This document shows positions 45,163 to 53,556 of a stretch of DNA of 54,017 bases, one piece after another. The position numbers were made by a program, and so were the translations under genes. Source of the stretch: Sulfuricaulis sp. Lineage in GTDB: Bacteria > Pseudomonadota > Gammaproteobacteria > Acidiferrobacterales > Sulfurifustaceae. The notes under the pieces are model-generated. The model had not been told where the DNA came from, did no database searches, and saw only the letters and a list, made by a program, of their open reading frames with translations. Numbering within the stretch: position 1 is the first letter of the stretch; each line of letters begins with the position of its first letter. Where the stretch lies: the NCBI RefSeq assembly GCF_024653915.1, contig NZ_JANLGY010000014.1, forward strand, positions 1 to 54,017. Direction: 5' to 3'.

Positions 45163-46299
45163 ATGGAATTGAGTAACATTCATAACGTGGCGCTGTGGGG
45201 TTTCCTGGCGGCGGTGGTGTTTGGCGCCATCGCCAACAAGACCAATTTCTGCACCATGGGGGCGGTCAGCGACTGGGTCAACATGGACGACAAGAACCGG
45301 CTGCGGGCGTGGTTCCTCGCCATCGGCGTCGCCATCATCGGTTCGCAATTATTGCAGGCATGGGGATTTATCGATCTGGGCCAATCCATCTATCTCACAG
45401 CCAATTTCGGCTGGCTGGGTCACGCCCTCGGCGGGTTTCTCTTCGGTGTCGGCATGACCCTGAGTGGCGGTTGCGGCCAACGTACCCTGGTGCGGGTTGG
45501 CAGCGGTAATCTGAAATCGCTGGTGGTGATGTTGCTGATGGGCATCACAGCCTACATGACCTTACGCGGACTGCTGGCCCCCGTACGCATCAATGTCATT
45601 GAGACTACCAATCTGGATCTTGCTGCGCGCAACCTGTCCAGCCAGGGTCTTCCGACCTTGATCCAGTCTGTCACCGGCATTGCTGACATGCAGGTAGTAC
45701 GATGGGTGGTGGCAGCGGTTGTGGGACTCGGATTCACTTTGTATGCACTGGCGAGCAGTGAGTTTCTCAAAAGCTACTGGAATCTTTTTGCCGGGTTCAG
45801 CGTCGGTCTGCTTGTCGTCGCTGGTTGGTACATTACCGGCAAGATTGGCTTTGACGAGTTTGAACCCGTGCGCCTGGAATCCTTCACCTTTGTTGCCCCG
45901 GTAGGCGAGAATTTGAATTATCTGATGACCTACACCGGATCGACGATCAATTTTGGCGTCGCCGCCGTGCTCGGTGTCATCGCCGGTTCATTCCTGTATG
46001 CCGTGTTGTCCGGTACTTTCCGCATTGAAACCTTCAGCACGCGCGAAGACATGGTGAATCATGTCATCGGCGGCGTGCTCATGGGTTTTGGCGGCGTTAT
46101 TGCGCTGGGCTGCACCATCGGCCAGGGCGTCACCGGCATGTCCACGCTGGCGCTCGGTTCGGTGATTACTCTGGTCACGATCATTTTCGGCGCTGCGCTT
46201 ACCATGAAGATGGAGTACTACTTGATGGATGAGCAAGGCTTCTTCCGCGCGCTGAGATTGTCGCTGTCAGACTTGAAGTTGCTGCCCGCGGCCCGTTAA
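45163..46299 (+). CDS. YeeE/YedE-family transporter (thiosulfate importer TsuA-like)
   Basis: The 378-residue protein has about nine to ten membrane segments and the YeeE/TsuA cysteine motifs: NFCTMGA (Cys30), SGGCGQRT (Cys104) and LGCTIGQG (Cys317). In Spirochaeta and E. coli such proteins take up thiosulfate via surface cysteines, together with TusA. Divergence from tusA and proximity to dsrEFH fit a role in importing a sulfur compound; the substrate is an inference. Confidence 0.88.
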   Translation: MELSNIHNVALWGFLAAVVFGAIANKTNFCTMGAVSDWVNMDDKNRLRAWFLAIGVAIIGSQLLQAWGFIDLGQSIYLTANFGWLGHALGGFLFGVGMTLSGGCGQRTLVRVGSGNLKSLVVMLLMGITAYMTLRGLLAPVRINVIETTNLDLAARNLSSQGLPTLIQSVTGIADMQVVRWVVAAVVGLGFTLYALASSEFLKSYWNLFAGFSVGLLVVAGWYITGKIGFDEFEPVRLESFTFVAPVGENLNYLMTYTGSTINFGVAAVLGVIAGSFLYAVLSGTFRIETFSTREDMVNHVIGGVLMGFGGVIALGCTIGQGVTGMSTLALGSVITLVTIIFGAALTMKMEYYLMDEQGFFRALRLSLSDLKLLPAAR

Positions 46300-46341
46300 A
46301 ACCCTAACTTCCCGAGCAGTGCTTTTTCCTCGTTATCCGGT

Positions 46342-46370
46342 TTGACAGGGTAACGTGGCCTCAGGATAAT
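46342..46370 (+). promoter_or_regulatory. Promoter of tRNA-Lys
   Basis: TTGACA (46342-46347), 17 bases, then GATAAT (46365-46370). A GC-rich stretch (GCCGCCC) follows, as in stringently controlled stable-RNA promoters. The tRNA begins 30 bases downstream. Confidence 0.8.
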
Positions 46371-46400
46371 GCCGCCCTCCTGTTTTTTCCCTTCCCACGC

Positions 46401-46476
46401 GGGCCGTTAGCTCAGTCGGTAGAGCAGCTGGCTTTTAACCAGTTGGTCGGCAGTTCGAATCTGCCACGGCCCACCA
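46401..46476 (+). tRNA. tRNA-Lys (UUU)
   Basis: A 76-base cloverleaf: acceptor GGGCCGT pairs with ACGGCCC, D arm GCTC/GAGC, anticodon stem GCTGG/CCAGT with loop CTTTTAA (anticodon TTT), T arm GGCAG-TTCGAAT-CTGCC, and an encoded CCA end. It has its own promoter just upstream. Confidence 0.97.
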
Positions 46477-46514
46477 TTTTTGCATGAGCTCTCCCGAGTT
46501 CGCATATATTATTG

Positions 46515-47078
46515 ATGACTCCTGCCGATACGCCATCCTCCACAGCACCAATACCGCGATTGTTTTTTGCGCTGTGGCCGCCGATCGAATTGAGCCAAGA
46601 GCTGTATCGGCTTGCGGGTAACGTTCTTCGTGACGGATCTGTTCGGCGCGTGGTGCCGGAAAACATTCATCTGACCTTGGCCCTTCTGGGTTCCGTCGGC
46701 GCATCGTTTCGGGGGTGTGCTGAACAGACGGCCTCGGCGGTTCGTGTTGAGCCTTTTATGCTGGCCCTGGAACAGATGGGTTGCTGGCCGAAATCGGGCA
46801 TCCTGTGGGTGGGGCCGGGACAGTCGCCGGAACCGTTGTCAGGGCTGGTGCAGGTTTTGAATACCGGACTGGGTGCCTGTGGCTATCGAGCGGAGAAACG
46901 TCCTTATGCCGCGCACCTGACGCTTTCGCGTAAGTTGCGTCCTTGTGTGCCGTCGTATTCCATTGAACGCCATCCGTGGGAAATAAACCAATTCCACCTC
47001 GTGCAATCGCACACGTTCGCGGACAGTGCGCATTACCAGATTCTCCGTTCCTGGCCGCTTAATTCGCCAGCAGCGTAA
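46515..47078 (+). CDS. thpR: RNA 2',3'-cyclic phosphodiesterase
   Basis: Starting at ATG 46515, the 187-residue protein has the two HXTX motifs of the 2H superfamily (NIHLTLALLG and AAHLTLSRK) and the ThpR/LigT start RLFFALWPPIELS. It opens 2',3'-cyclic phosphate ends on RNA. It lies 38 bases after the tRNA. Its 3' end overlaps the next, opposite gene by 20 bases. Confidence 0.94.
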   Translation: MTPADTPSSTAPIPRLFFALWPPIELSQELYRLAGNVLRDGSVRRVVPENIHLTLALLGSVGASFRGCAEQTASAVRVEPFMLALEQMGCWPKSGILWVGPGQSPEPLSGLVQVLNTGLGACGYRAEKRPYAAHLTLSRKLRPCVPSYSIERHPWEINQFHLVQSHTFADSAHYQILRSWPLNSPAA

Positions 47079-47523
47079 GCACGCGTTCCTTCGACGGCAG
47101 CTTCTCGTAGAGCAGGGCACGCATAGCAATCAGGTGAGGTAGTGAGCCTTGGTCGGACAGAATTTTCAGGGCGCTGTGTCCTTGGCGATCCGCCATGCTT
47201 TGGCGCCGCCGCAGGTCCTGAATACTCAGCGCCGGGTCGCTATAGGAAAAATAGGCGATTCGCTGGCGATGCCGGATGAGCTCGAGGGTAACGGTGCGAT
47301 TTTTCAGATCGCCGCGCATGCCAATAACCAGTGCCAGCTCGCCGCGCTTGGCGATGAGATAACTGAAATAATTGGTGTCGCTGGCGGTGCAAATCATGCG
47401 CGCGATGTCCTGCTGTACCAGTTCCGTCAGAGGGCTGCGTTTTTCCTCGTAACGACACTTTCCGCGAGCTCGGACGTTCCGGAGCTGGGCGGTTATTTCT
47501 TCGATGGTGAAATATCCCGTCAT
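47059..47523 (-). CDS. Hypothetical protein
   Basis: The 154-residue protein has no family I recognise, no signal peptide and no membrane segment. It is fairly basic and has three cysteines only in the N-terminal third. It converges on thpR with 20 overlapping bases and lies just beyond the 3' end of the Rieske fusion gene in the same direction, 27 bases away, so the two may be co-transcribed. The protein-like composition and steady frame support a real gene. Confidence 0.65.
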   Translation of the reverse strand: MTGYFTIEEITAQLRNVRARGKCRYEEKRSPLTELVQQDIARMICTASDTNYFSYLIAKRGELALVIGMRGDLKNRTVTLELIRHRQRIAYFSYSDPALSIQDLRRRQSMADRQGHSALKILSDQGSLPHLIAMRALLYEKLPSKERVLTLLAN

Positions 47524-47550
47524 GCCGTAGCCGTCCAGCCGGAATGGCCC

Positions 47551-48177
47551 CTACCAGCGCGCGTAGAGTCGACCGTTTTCAACCTTGGTCTCGAAACGTT
47601 TCAGGGGGCGATTGCCTTTTTCCACGCACTCGCCGGTTTTGATGTCGAAGGCCCAGTGATGTTTGGGGCAGGTGAGACGAAAACCCTCTAGCGCCAGATG
47701 CGGAATATTGGTGACCTGATGGGGGCAACGACTGTCGTATACCTGGAACTCCCCGTTGGCGCGGTAGATGAACAGGTTGCGGCCGTCGCTGTCGCTGTAG
47801 GTGATTTTACCATCCGGAATCTGATCCGCCGGTTTAACATCGTGCCAGCGCTTTTCCGCGCCCAGGTTCTCAGCGCGGAATTCCGGAATATCCATGTCGA
47901 GCAGGATGTCGACGGCCCACACGATTTTGGCCAGCCCGAGCGCCGGGAAGGCATGCAAGATGGCGTCGAGGATTTCGCTGGGTGTGGCGCCGGCGTCGAG
48001 CGCGCGTGGAAGATACTGGCGCAATCCACCTTCGGTCTGGACCGCGATCTTGGTGATGACCGTGATCAGCATACGCGTTTTGGGATCGAGCGATTTGCCC
48101 GTTTCCTTGAGAAATTTCAGGTAGGCCTTCATCGCCTCGGGGCGGGCGCTGACCAGATAATTTAGAGCGTCGCTCAT
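47551..48177 (-). CDS. Carboxymuconolactone decarboxylase-like/Rieske fusion protein
   Basis: The 208-residue protein has an N-terminal helical domain of the AhpD/carboxymuconolactone decarboxylase type (about 1-95; LDAGATPSEILDAILHAFPALG) and a C-terminal Rieske domain: Cys151-Pro-His153 and Cys170-Pro-Lys-His173 hold a [2Fe-2S] cluster. The CxxC of redox-active AhpD proteins is missing (TKIAVQTEGGLRQYLP stands there). I expect a soluble electron-transfer or ferredoxin-like component; the partner is unknown. No signal peptide is seen. It lies between an orphan gene and the second HD-GYP gene. Confidence 0.88.
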   Translation of the reverse strand: MSDALNYLVSARPEAMKAYLKFLKETGKSLDPKTRMLITVITKIAVQTEGGLRQYLPRALDAGATPSEILDAILHAFPALGLAKIVWAVDILLDMDIPEFRAENLGAEKRWHDVKPADQIPDGKITYSDSDGRNLFIYRANGEFQVYDSRCPHQVTNIPHLALEGFRLTCPKHHWAFDIKTGECVEKGNRPLKRFETKVENGRLYARW

Positions 48178-48328
48178 CCAATACTCTCCTGTGATTTACC
48201 GTATAAAGCGCAAGGACAATGTCCTGTACAGATGAGGTGGGTATTATGCGCAGCGTGCGCTTGATGCGCCAGTCGTCGAACGCGGTGACAACAGCTTATT
48301 TCAAATCTGAGTCAGATGAGCCCATGTC

Positions 48329-49612
48329 TCAGGCGCCCATGGGGATATATTTGGTGGGTATGACGCCGTGCTCGCCCGGCGGAAGGACCTTGCGGATCTC
48401 CAGCTTGCTGCTGCTTTTTTCGTTGGCATACTCCATCAGGTCGATGACCCTGGACGGTGTAAACGGGGTCTTGTCCGAGTTCAGTACCATGGCTACCTTG
48501 GGTCGCAGGCGGCGCGCACGGTTGATCGAGACCACCACCCCGATGCTGCCATTGCTGAGTTCGACAACACTGCCGATGGGGTAGATGCCCATGCATTGGA
48601 TAAACTGCTCCACCAGCAACGGTTGGAAATCCCGGCCGCGCCAAGAGTACATTTTCGTGAGCGCCTCGTGCGCCGATAGCCCGGCGTGGTAAGAACGATC
48701 CGAGGTGATGGCGTCGTAGCAATCCACAATGCCCCCGACGGATCCGAAGAGCCCGATCTGATCTCCCTTGGAACCGACGGCATAGCCCCCGCCCGCGTAA
48801 CGTTCATGATGGTAGCGGGCGACGTCAATGGAGGCGGAAGCGATGCCGTGCGTCTGTTCGAGGATACTCACTCCATGAGGGACGTGGCTCTTCATGAGGG
48901 CGAACTCCTCCTCGGTGAGCTTGCCTGGTTTATTGATGATGTCATTTGAAACTTTCATCTTGCCGATGTCATGCAGCAACGCGCCGATACCGAGGAGATT
49001 CAGCTCCTCGTCTGAGAGTTCCAAATGCCGGCCAAAGGCCAGCGCCAGAATGCAGACCCGCAGGCTGTGCAGCGCGGTGTACTCGTCCTTGTCCTTGAGC
49101 TGGTTGAGGCACATGAGCGCGTCCGGATTGCGGATGACGCTGTCCACCATATCGGCCACAACCTTCTTGGCCGCCTTAGTGTCGATACTGCGGCCAAGGC
49201 GCACATCGCCCATGATGCCGTAGACGGCCTCGCGGGTTTCGGTCACGATCTCCCGAGCGTGTCCGATTTCTTCCTCGAGCACGGTGACGTCCTGGTATCG
49301 CGGGGGACGCTGGTGTCCCGGTGTGAACCGTTCCAGAACCTTTTCGAATATGATGACATGCTCTTTCTGTTCCTTGGGAACAGTCAAGGCTGGCGCCACG
49401 TTGGCGGAAGGGCGGGGCTTCGATGAGACGCTATGCCCCTGTTCAGTGTCAACGTAAACGTGCTGACAGTAACGACCGATCTCCTCGATCTGATCGTCCG
49501 ATTGAACTTCGAAACCCTGAAAAAGGAACTTTGTATCACGCCAATGGCGACCCACCAGCTCGGACACATACATGCCGTGCCGAAGATCCTGAACGGGAAT
49601 CTTCTTTTTCAT
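48329..49612 (-). CDS. HD-GYP domain protein with altered GYP motif
   Basis: From the ATG at 49612 the protein has 427 residues: DUF3391-like N-terminus (MKKKIPVQDLRHGMYVSEL), linker, HD-GYP domain (about 175-330) and tail ending PPGEHGVIPTKYIPMG. The metal-site motif LLHDIGK is intact (His214, Asp215), as are HH (268-269) and DCYDAITSDRSY, but the GYP motif reads GYA (276-278). It is a paralogue of the gene at 14249-15481. Cyclic di-GMP hydrolysis is plausible but the motif change could alter specificity. It lies between the Rieske fusion and phosphoribulokinase genes. Confidence 0.92.
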   Translation of the reverse strand: MKKKIPVQDLRHGMYVSELVGRHWRDTKFLFQGFEVQSDDQIEEIGRYCQHVYVDTEQGHSVSSKPRPSANVAPALTVPKEQKEHVIIFEKVLERFTPGHQRPPRYQDVTVLEEEIGHAREIVTETREAVYGIMGDVRLGRSIDTKAAKKVVADMVDSVIRNPDALMCLNQLKDKDEYTALHSLRVCILALAFGRHLELSDEELNLLGIGALLHDIGKMKVSNDIINKPGKLTEEEFALMKSHVPHGVSILEQTHGIASASIDVARYHHERYAGGGYAVGSKGDQIGLFGSVGGIVDCYDAITSDRSYHAGLSAHEALTKMYSWRGRDFQPLLVEQFIQCMGIYPIGSVVELSNGSIGVVVSINRARRLRPKVAMVLNSDKTPFTPSRVIDLMEYANEKSSSKLEIRKVLPPGEHGVIPTKYIPMGA

Positions 49613-49681
49613 AACATAAAGATAGCAGCAAGATTCGCGCCAAATTGGCGCAAATTTCAATTAATGAGGGAAGGGAGGGGC

Positions 49682-50578
49682 CTAGGCTTTCTTTTTGTTT
49701 TCAAGCAGTTCTTGGATTAGCGGGGTGAGGATGATTTCCATGGCAAAGCCCATCTTTCCGCCGGGTACGACGATGGTATTGGGGCGGGACATGAACGATC
49801 CCTGAATCATGCTCAGAAAGTAGGGGAAATCGACCTTCTTGGGGTCGCGGAAACGAATGACCACCATGCTCTCATCGGGGGTCGGAATATCGCGTGCGAT
49901 GAAGGGATTGGAGGTATCCACCACGGCCACGCGCTGGAAGTTCACGTGCGAGCGTGAAAACTGCGGTGTGATGTAGTGCACGTAGTCGTACATGCGGCGC
50001 AGAATGGTGTCCACTACCGCCTCGGCCGAATAGCCGCGCTCGGCGGTGTCGCGGTGAATTTTCTGTATCCACTCAAGATTGACGATTGGCACCACGCCCA
50101 CAAGCAAGTCTACCCATTTGGCAGCATCCACGTTGGCCTTGGCGTCCACTACGCCGCCGTGCAGTCCTTCGTAAAACATGAGGTCGGTGCCGCGCGAAAT
50201 ATCTTCCCACGGAGTGAACTCGCCGGCCTTGAGGCTGATGTTGAGGCGTTTGTTGTGCTCCGCCGCTTCGCCGTCACTGTGCAGGTAATAGCGTTTTTTG
50301 CCCGCGCCGGTCTCGCCGTAGGATTTGAACTGTTTTTCCAGCTCGGCGAATATATTGGCCTCAGGACCGAAGTGACTGAAATTGTGATTGCCGCTGGTCT
50401 CGGCCTTTTTCATCGCCTCGCGCATCTCAACGCGGTTATAGCGGTGAAAGCTGTCACCCTCGACGATGGCCGGATTAATTTGCGCACGCCGAAAGATGTG
50501 CTCGAAGGCGCGCTTGACGGTGGTGGTGCCGGCACCGCTCGAACCGGTGATGGCAATGATCGGGTGCTTCCTGGACAT
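49682..50578 (-). CDS. prk: Phosphoribulokinase
   Basis: The 298-residue protein (start at 50578, MSRKHPIIAITGSSGAGTTT) has the P-loop at residues 12-20 and later EGDSFHRYNR and LMFYEGLHGG, typical of the proteobacterial class I enzyme (about 290 residues). It makes ribulose 1,5-bisphosphate in the Calvin cycle. Rubisco is not in the window. Lying beside the sox genes it ties thiosulfate oxidation to CO2 fixation. A start at 50614 would add 12 residues that do not fit. Confidence 0.97.
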   Translation of the reverse strand: MSRKHPIIAITGSSGAGTTTVKRAFEHIFRRAQINPAIVEGDSFHRYNRVEMREAMKKAETSGNHNFSHFGPEANIFAELEKQFKSYGETGAGKKRYYLHSDGEAAEHNKRLNISLKAGEFTPWEDISRGTDLMFYEGLHGGVVDAKANVDAAKWVDLLVGVVPIVNLEWIQKIHRDTAERGYSAEAVVDTILRRMYDYVHYITPQFSRSHVNFQRVAVVDTSNPFIARDIPTPDESMVVIRFRDPKKVDFPYFLSMIQGSFMSRPNTIVVPGGKMGFAMEIILTPLIQELLENKKKA

Positions 50579-50678
50579 CGTTGAGAACCCCTTGGGCCGA
50601 TAAAAGCGGCACATTCTACATCAGGGCGATTAGCGTATACCACCATCGGTGGTGGTGCCGATTCGTGCCTGGCAGGTG

Positions 50679-52415
50679 TTACACCGCAATTCCGGGGTTG
50701 CCAGAAACGCCCTTCAGGCGCGGGGTATAGGGGCGGTCAATGCGGACGGATTTTTTAGAGCGCAGATATTCGGCGACGATGTCCCATACGGGCTTGCCAG
50801 GTTCGATCGGTTGAACGCTGGCCCAACCGGCGACCTTGTATTTTTTGCCGGGATCGAGCGGCTTGCCCCGGACCACCATATTCTGGATACGCTTGCCGTG
50901 TTTCTCGGCGACGTCGAGCGTGTACTCCAGACCGCCGACACGAACCATGTCGCCACCCTGCTGGTAGTAGGGATCGGTGTGGTAGAGGTTGTCGGCGATG
51001 TCTTCCAGGATGACCTTGATCTGTTGGCCGGTGAGATGGTTGGCCGTCGCGGTGGCGTAGGTGATCGCGGTCTGATCCATGAGATTTTCCATCGTGATCG
51101 GGTCGCCCGGCAGCAGCGTGGTGCCCCAGCGAAAACCGGGCGAGAAAGCGATATCAGCGCCTTGCACCTTCAGCAGCGCGTCGATAATAAGCTGATCGAA
51201 GGTACCGTTGAAATTCCCGCGTCGGTACAACAGCCCCTCCGTTACAGCGAGTTTTTCGCCTAGCTTGTCCGCAAACGGCGCACGCACTTTCTCGATGTAG
51301 GTGGCCATTTCCTGATCGGGCGGGAGCAGATTGGCGAAAACCGGCAGCATTTTGAAACGATAATCCGCCACCTTGCCGTTCCTGACATCGAGATCAAGTA
51401 CCGCCAGGTATTTGCTGTTGGAGCCGGAGTTGATGACCAGCGTCTTGCCGCCAGCATTCTTGACCAGTGACGGTGCTGGAACGGCGTCATGCGTGTGCCC
51501 GCCGAGAATGACGTCAATGCCGCGCACGCGGCGGGCCATCTTGAGATCAACGTCCATGCCGTTGTGCGACAGCACCGCGACGACCTGCGCCCCTTTGCTG
51601 CGAACCTCGTCGACCATTTTCTGCATGTGGTCGTCGTTGATACCGAAGGTCCAATCCGGGACAAAGTGGCGAGGGTTGGCAATCGGCGTGTACGGGAATG
51701 CCTGGCCGATGATGGCTACTGGCACTTTATTTAATTCGCGAATGACATAAGGCTTGAATATCAGCTCGCCCCAGGTAGCGTCGTAGACATTCTGTGCCAG
51801 GAATTCGATCTGACCTTTCATGTCCTTGTCGACGATTTCCTTGACGCGTTCGGCCCCGTAAGTGAATTCCCAGTGCCCGGTGGCGATGTCCACGCCGAGC
51901 AGTTTCTGCGCGTCCACCATGTCCTGTCCCTTGGTCCACAGTGCCGTAGCCGATCCCTGCCAGGTGTCGCCGCCATCAAGAAATAGTGTGCGATCAGGAC
52001 GGCTGGCGCGCAGGTTCTTCACCAGCGTCGCGAGGTGCGCATAGCCGCCGATTTTGCCGTAACGCCGCGCGGCTTCCTCAAATTCGAGATAAGTGAAAGC
52101 GTGCGCTTTGATGGAGCCCGGCGCGATGTTGAAGTGCGTGAGCAGCGCCTCGCCGACCAGGTGCGGCGGTTTTCCATGAGCGGCGCCGACACCGATATTG
52201 ATGTTGGGCTCGCGGAAATAGGTGGGCATGAGTTGGGCGTGGGAATCGGTCATGTGCAGCAGCGTGACATTCCCGAATGGCGCGACATCGTAAAGATCGA
52301 CCGGTTTTTTGCTGCTGGCATACGCCTTGCGGCCGTTCAAACCGTCTTCGAATATGAGACCGGCTGCCGCTCCCATGGCCAGCATTTGCAGGAATTCGCG
52401 TCGGGATAGGCTCAT
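50679..52415 (-). CDS. soxB: Thiosulfohydrolase SoxB
   Basis: The 578-residue protein has a twin-arginine signal (SLSRREFLQMLAMGAAAG) and a metallophosphatase-like core with the metal ligands in HMTDSHAQL, GGDTWQGSAT, LSHNGMDVDL and GGHTHDA. SoxB removes the terminal sulfone group, as sulfate, from thiosulfate bound to SoxY. It is exported folded to the periplasm. It is separated from soxA by a 227-base gap with a terminator and a hairpin repeat, so it may be transcribed separately from soxYZA. Confidence 0.98.
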   Translation of the reverse strand: MSLSRREFLQMLAMGAAAGLIFEDGLNGRKAYASSKKPVDLYDVAPFGNVTLLHMTDSHAQLMPTYFREPNINIGVGAAHGKPPHLVGEALLTHFNIAPGSIKAHAFTYLEFEEAARRYGKIGGYAHLATLVKNLRASRPDRTLFLDGGDTWQGSATALWTKGQDMVDAQKLLGVDIATGHWEFTYGAERVKEIVDKDMKGQIEFLAQNVYDATWGELIFKPYVIRELNKVPVAIIGQAFPYTPIANPRHFVPDWTFGINDDHMQKMVDEVRSKGAQVVAVLSHNGMDVDLKMARRVRGIDVILGGHTHDAVPAPSLVKNAGGKTLVINSGSNSKYLAVLDLDVRNGKVADYRFKMLPVFANLLPPDQEMATYIEKVRAPFADKLGEKLAVTEGLLYRRGNFNGTFDQLIIDALLKVQGADIAFSPGFRWGTTLLPGDPITMENLMDQTAITYATATANHLTGQQIKVILEDIADNLYHTDPYYQQGGDMVRVGGLEYTLDVAEKHGKRIQNMVVRGKPLDPGKKYKVAGWASVQPIEPGKPVWDIVAEYLRSKKSVRIDRPYTPRLKGVSGNPGIAV

Positions 52416-52443
52416 ATTGTCTGATTTACTCCAAGAGTCTTAA

Positions 52444-52559
52444 ACCACGGGGAGCACGGGGAGTGAAAAGTACCGGAAAAACAGAGAGCCATTCTTAATC
52501 TTTCCTTTCCCCGTGTTCCCCGTGGTTTGAATTGGTTTCGTTATGGGTTTTAAGACGCC
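52444..52559. repeat. Duplicated hairpin element, copy 2
   Basis: It shares with 44574-44693 the start ACCACGGGGAGCACGGGG, an inner CCATTCTTA, the end CCCGTGGTTTGAATT, and the TAAGACGCC tail. The outer arms pair as a long hairpin. It lies between soxA and soxB. Confidence 0.88.
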
Positions 52560-52595
52560 CGGTGGCAATCTGGTATTCCGCGCCTGCCGGAAAAG

Positions 52596-52625
52596 AAAAC
52601 CCGGCGTTACCTCGCGCCGGGTTTT
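52596..52625 (-). terminator. Terminator after soxA
   Basis: AAAACCCGGCG (52596-52606) pairs with CGCCGGGTTTT (52615-52625); on the minus strand it is followed by TTTTCTTTT. It lies 17 bases past the soxA stop. Confidence 0.88.
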
Positions 52626-52642
52626 AGTACATCCGGGTTTTC

Positions 52643-53503
52643 CTAGTTGCGCATGGCCGGCGCCGTCAAGGGCAGGCCGCTGCTCATGTAGGTTTCGTAA
52701 AGCTGGAGATGGTTATAGATCTCGTCGCCGTGCTTGAAGGGCTTGGCGCGCACCTGTGAATTGCAGGTTTTATAGCGCTGATGGATGGTCTCCAGGCGGC
52801 CCCATTCCAGACGCTGGGCCGGCCAGGCCGTGGTATGGCCGAGCGCGGCGCTGAGCGGCTGGTTGCCGCCAAAATTTTTGCCCGCCAGATCCATATGACA
52901 ATTGGAACATGCGAAATTGAGCTGGCCGCGGCGCGACCACCAGAATTTCTTGCCCTCCTCGTAGGCCTTGACGGCGCCGGGGCTGGAAATATCAATCTTG
53001 ACGCGCTGACCCGCGGACAACGAGTAGAAATAAGCGGTCAACTCGGCCAGCTTGACGCGCGCCCCCTGATTCTTGTCGAGATCGGTGAATTCGGGCTCAC
53101 CATTTTTTTTCAGGCAGTCGTTCAAGTCCATTTCCGCGGTGCGGATCTTTTGCGTGGCCTCGTCCCAATAGGGATAGCCTTGGGCGATATTTTTACCCCC
53201 GTTTTTGAAACAGCTGGTAAAACTCTTGCCATTCTTGAACGGTGTTTCCCACATTTTTTTGCCCAGAGACAGTCCTAGCTCGTAGGGTGGAAATTCATTG
53301 AACATTTCCCATTGTTCGCGGTATACCTCCAGGCCTGGCAGGGCATAAAGGCCGTTAGAGAATTCATCGAACGGAACGGTGGGGAATTTTTTCTTGAAAA
53401 ACGCCTGGAACTGCTTCAGGTCGGTAGCCGGATCGGCCAGTACTGCTGGCATGGTTCCAGCGACAATACCCAGAGCAGCCAGAAGTAGTAAAATTTTTTT
53501 CAT
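52643..53503 (-). CDS. soxA: Sulfur-oxidising cytochrome c SoxA, monohaem
   Basis: The start at 53503 follows an AAAGGAGA site. The 286-residue protein has a signal peptide (about 1-23) and one haem motif CSNCH (199-203). The site of the second haem of dihaem SoxA holds only Cys98 and, further on, Cys130, probably a disulfide. Cys247 (KTCNSQVR) is the likely persulfide haem ligand. SoxAX joins thiosulfate to SoxY. An upstream ATG at 53530 would add nine residues and lacks the ribosome binding site. soxX is not in the window. Confidence 0.95.
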   Translation of the reverse strand: MKKILLLLAALGIVAGTMPAVLADPATDLKQFQAFFKKKFPTVPFDEFSNGLYALPGLEVYREQWEMFNEFPPYELGLSLGKKMWETPFKNGKSFTSCFKNGGKNIAQGYPYWDEATQKIRTAEMDLNDCLKKNGEPEFTDLDKNQGARVKLAELTAYFYSLSAGQRVKIDISSPGAVKAYEEGKKFWWSRRGQLNFACSNCHMDLAGKNFGGNQPLSAALGHTTAWPAQRLEWGRLETIHQRYKTCNSQVRAKPFKHGDEIYNHLQLYETYMSSGLPLTAPAMRN

Positions 53504-53556
53504 CGCGGGTTCTCCTTTTGGTGAATTCACGGACCGGATAAAGCGACGCTCCTCGT

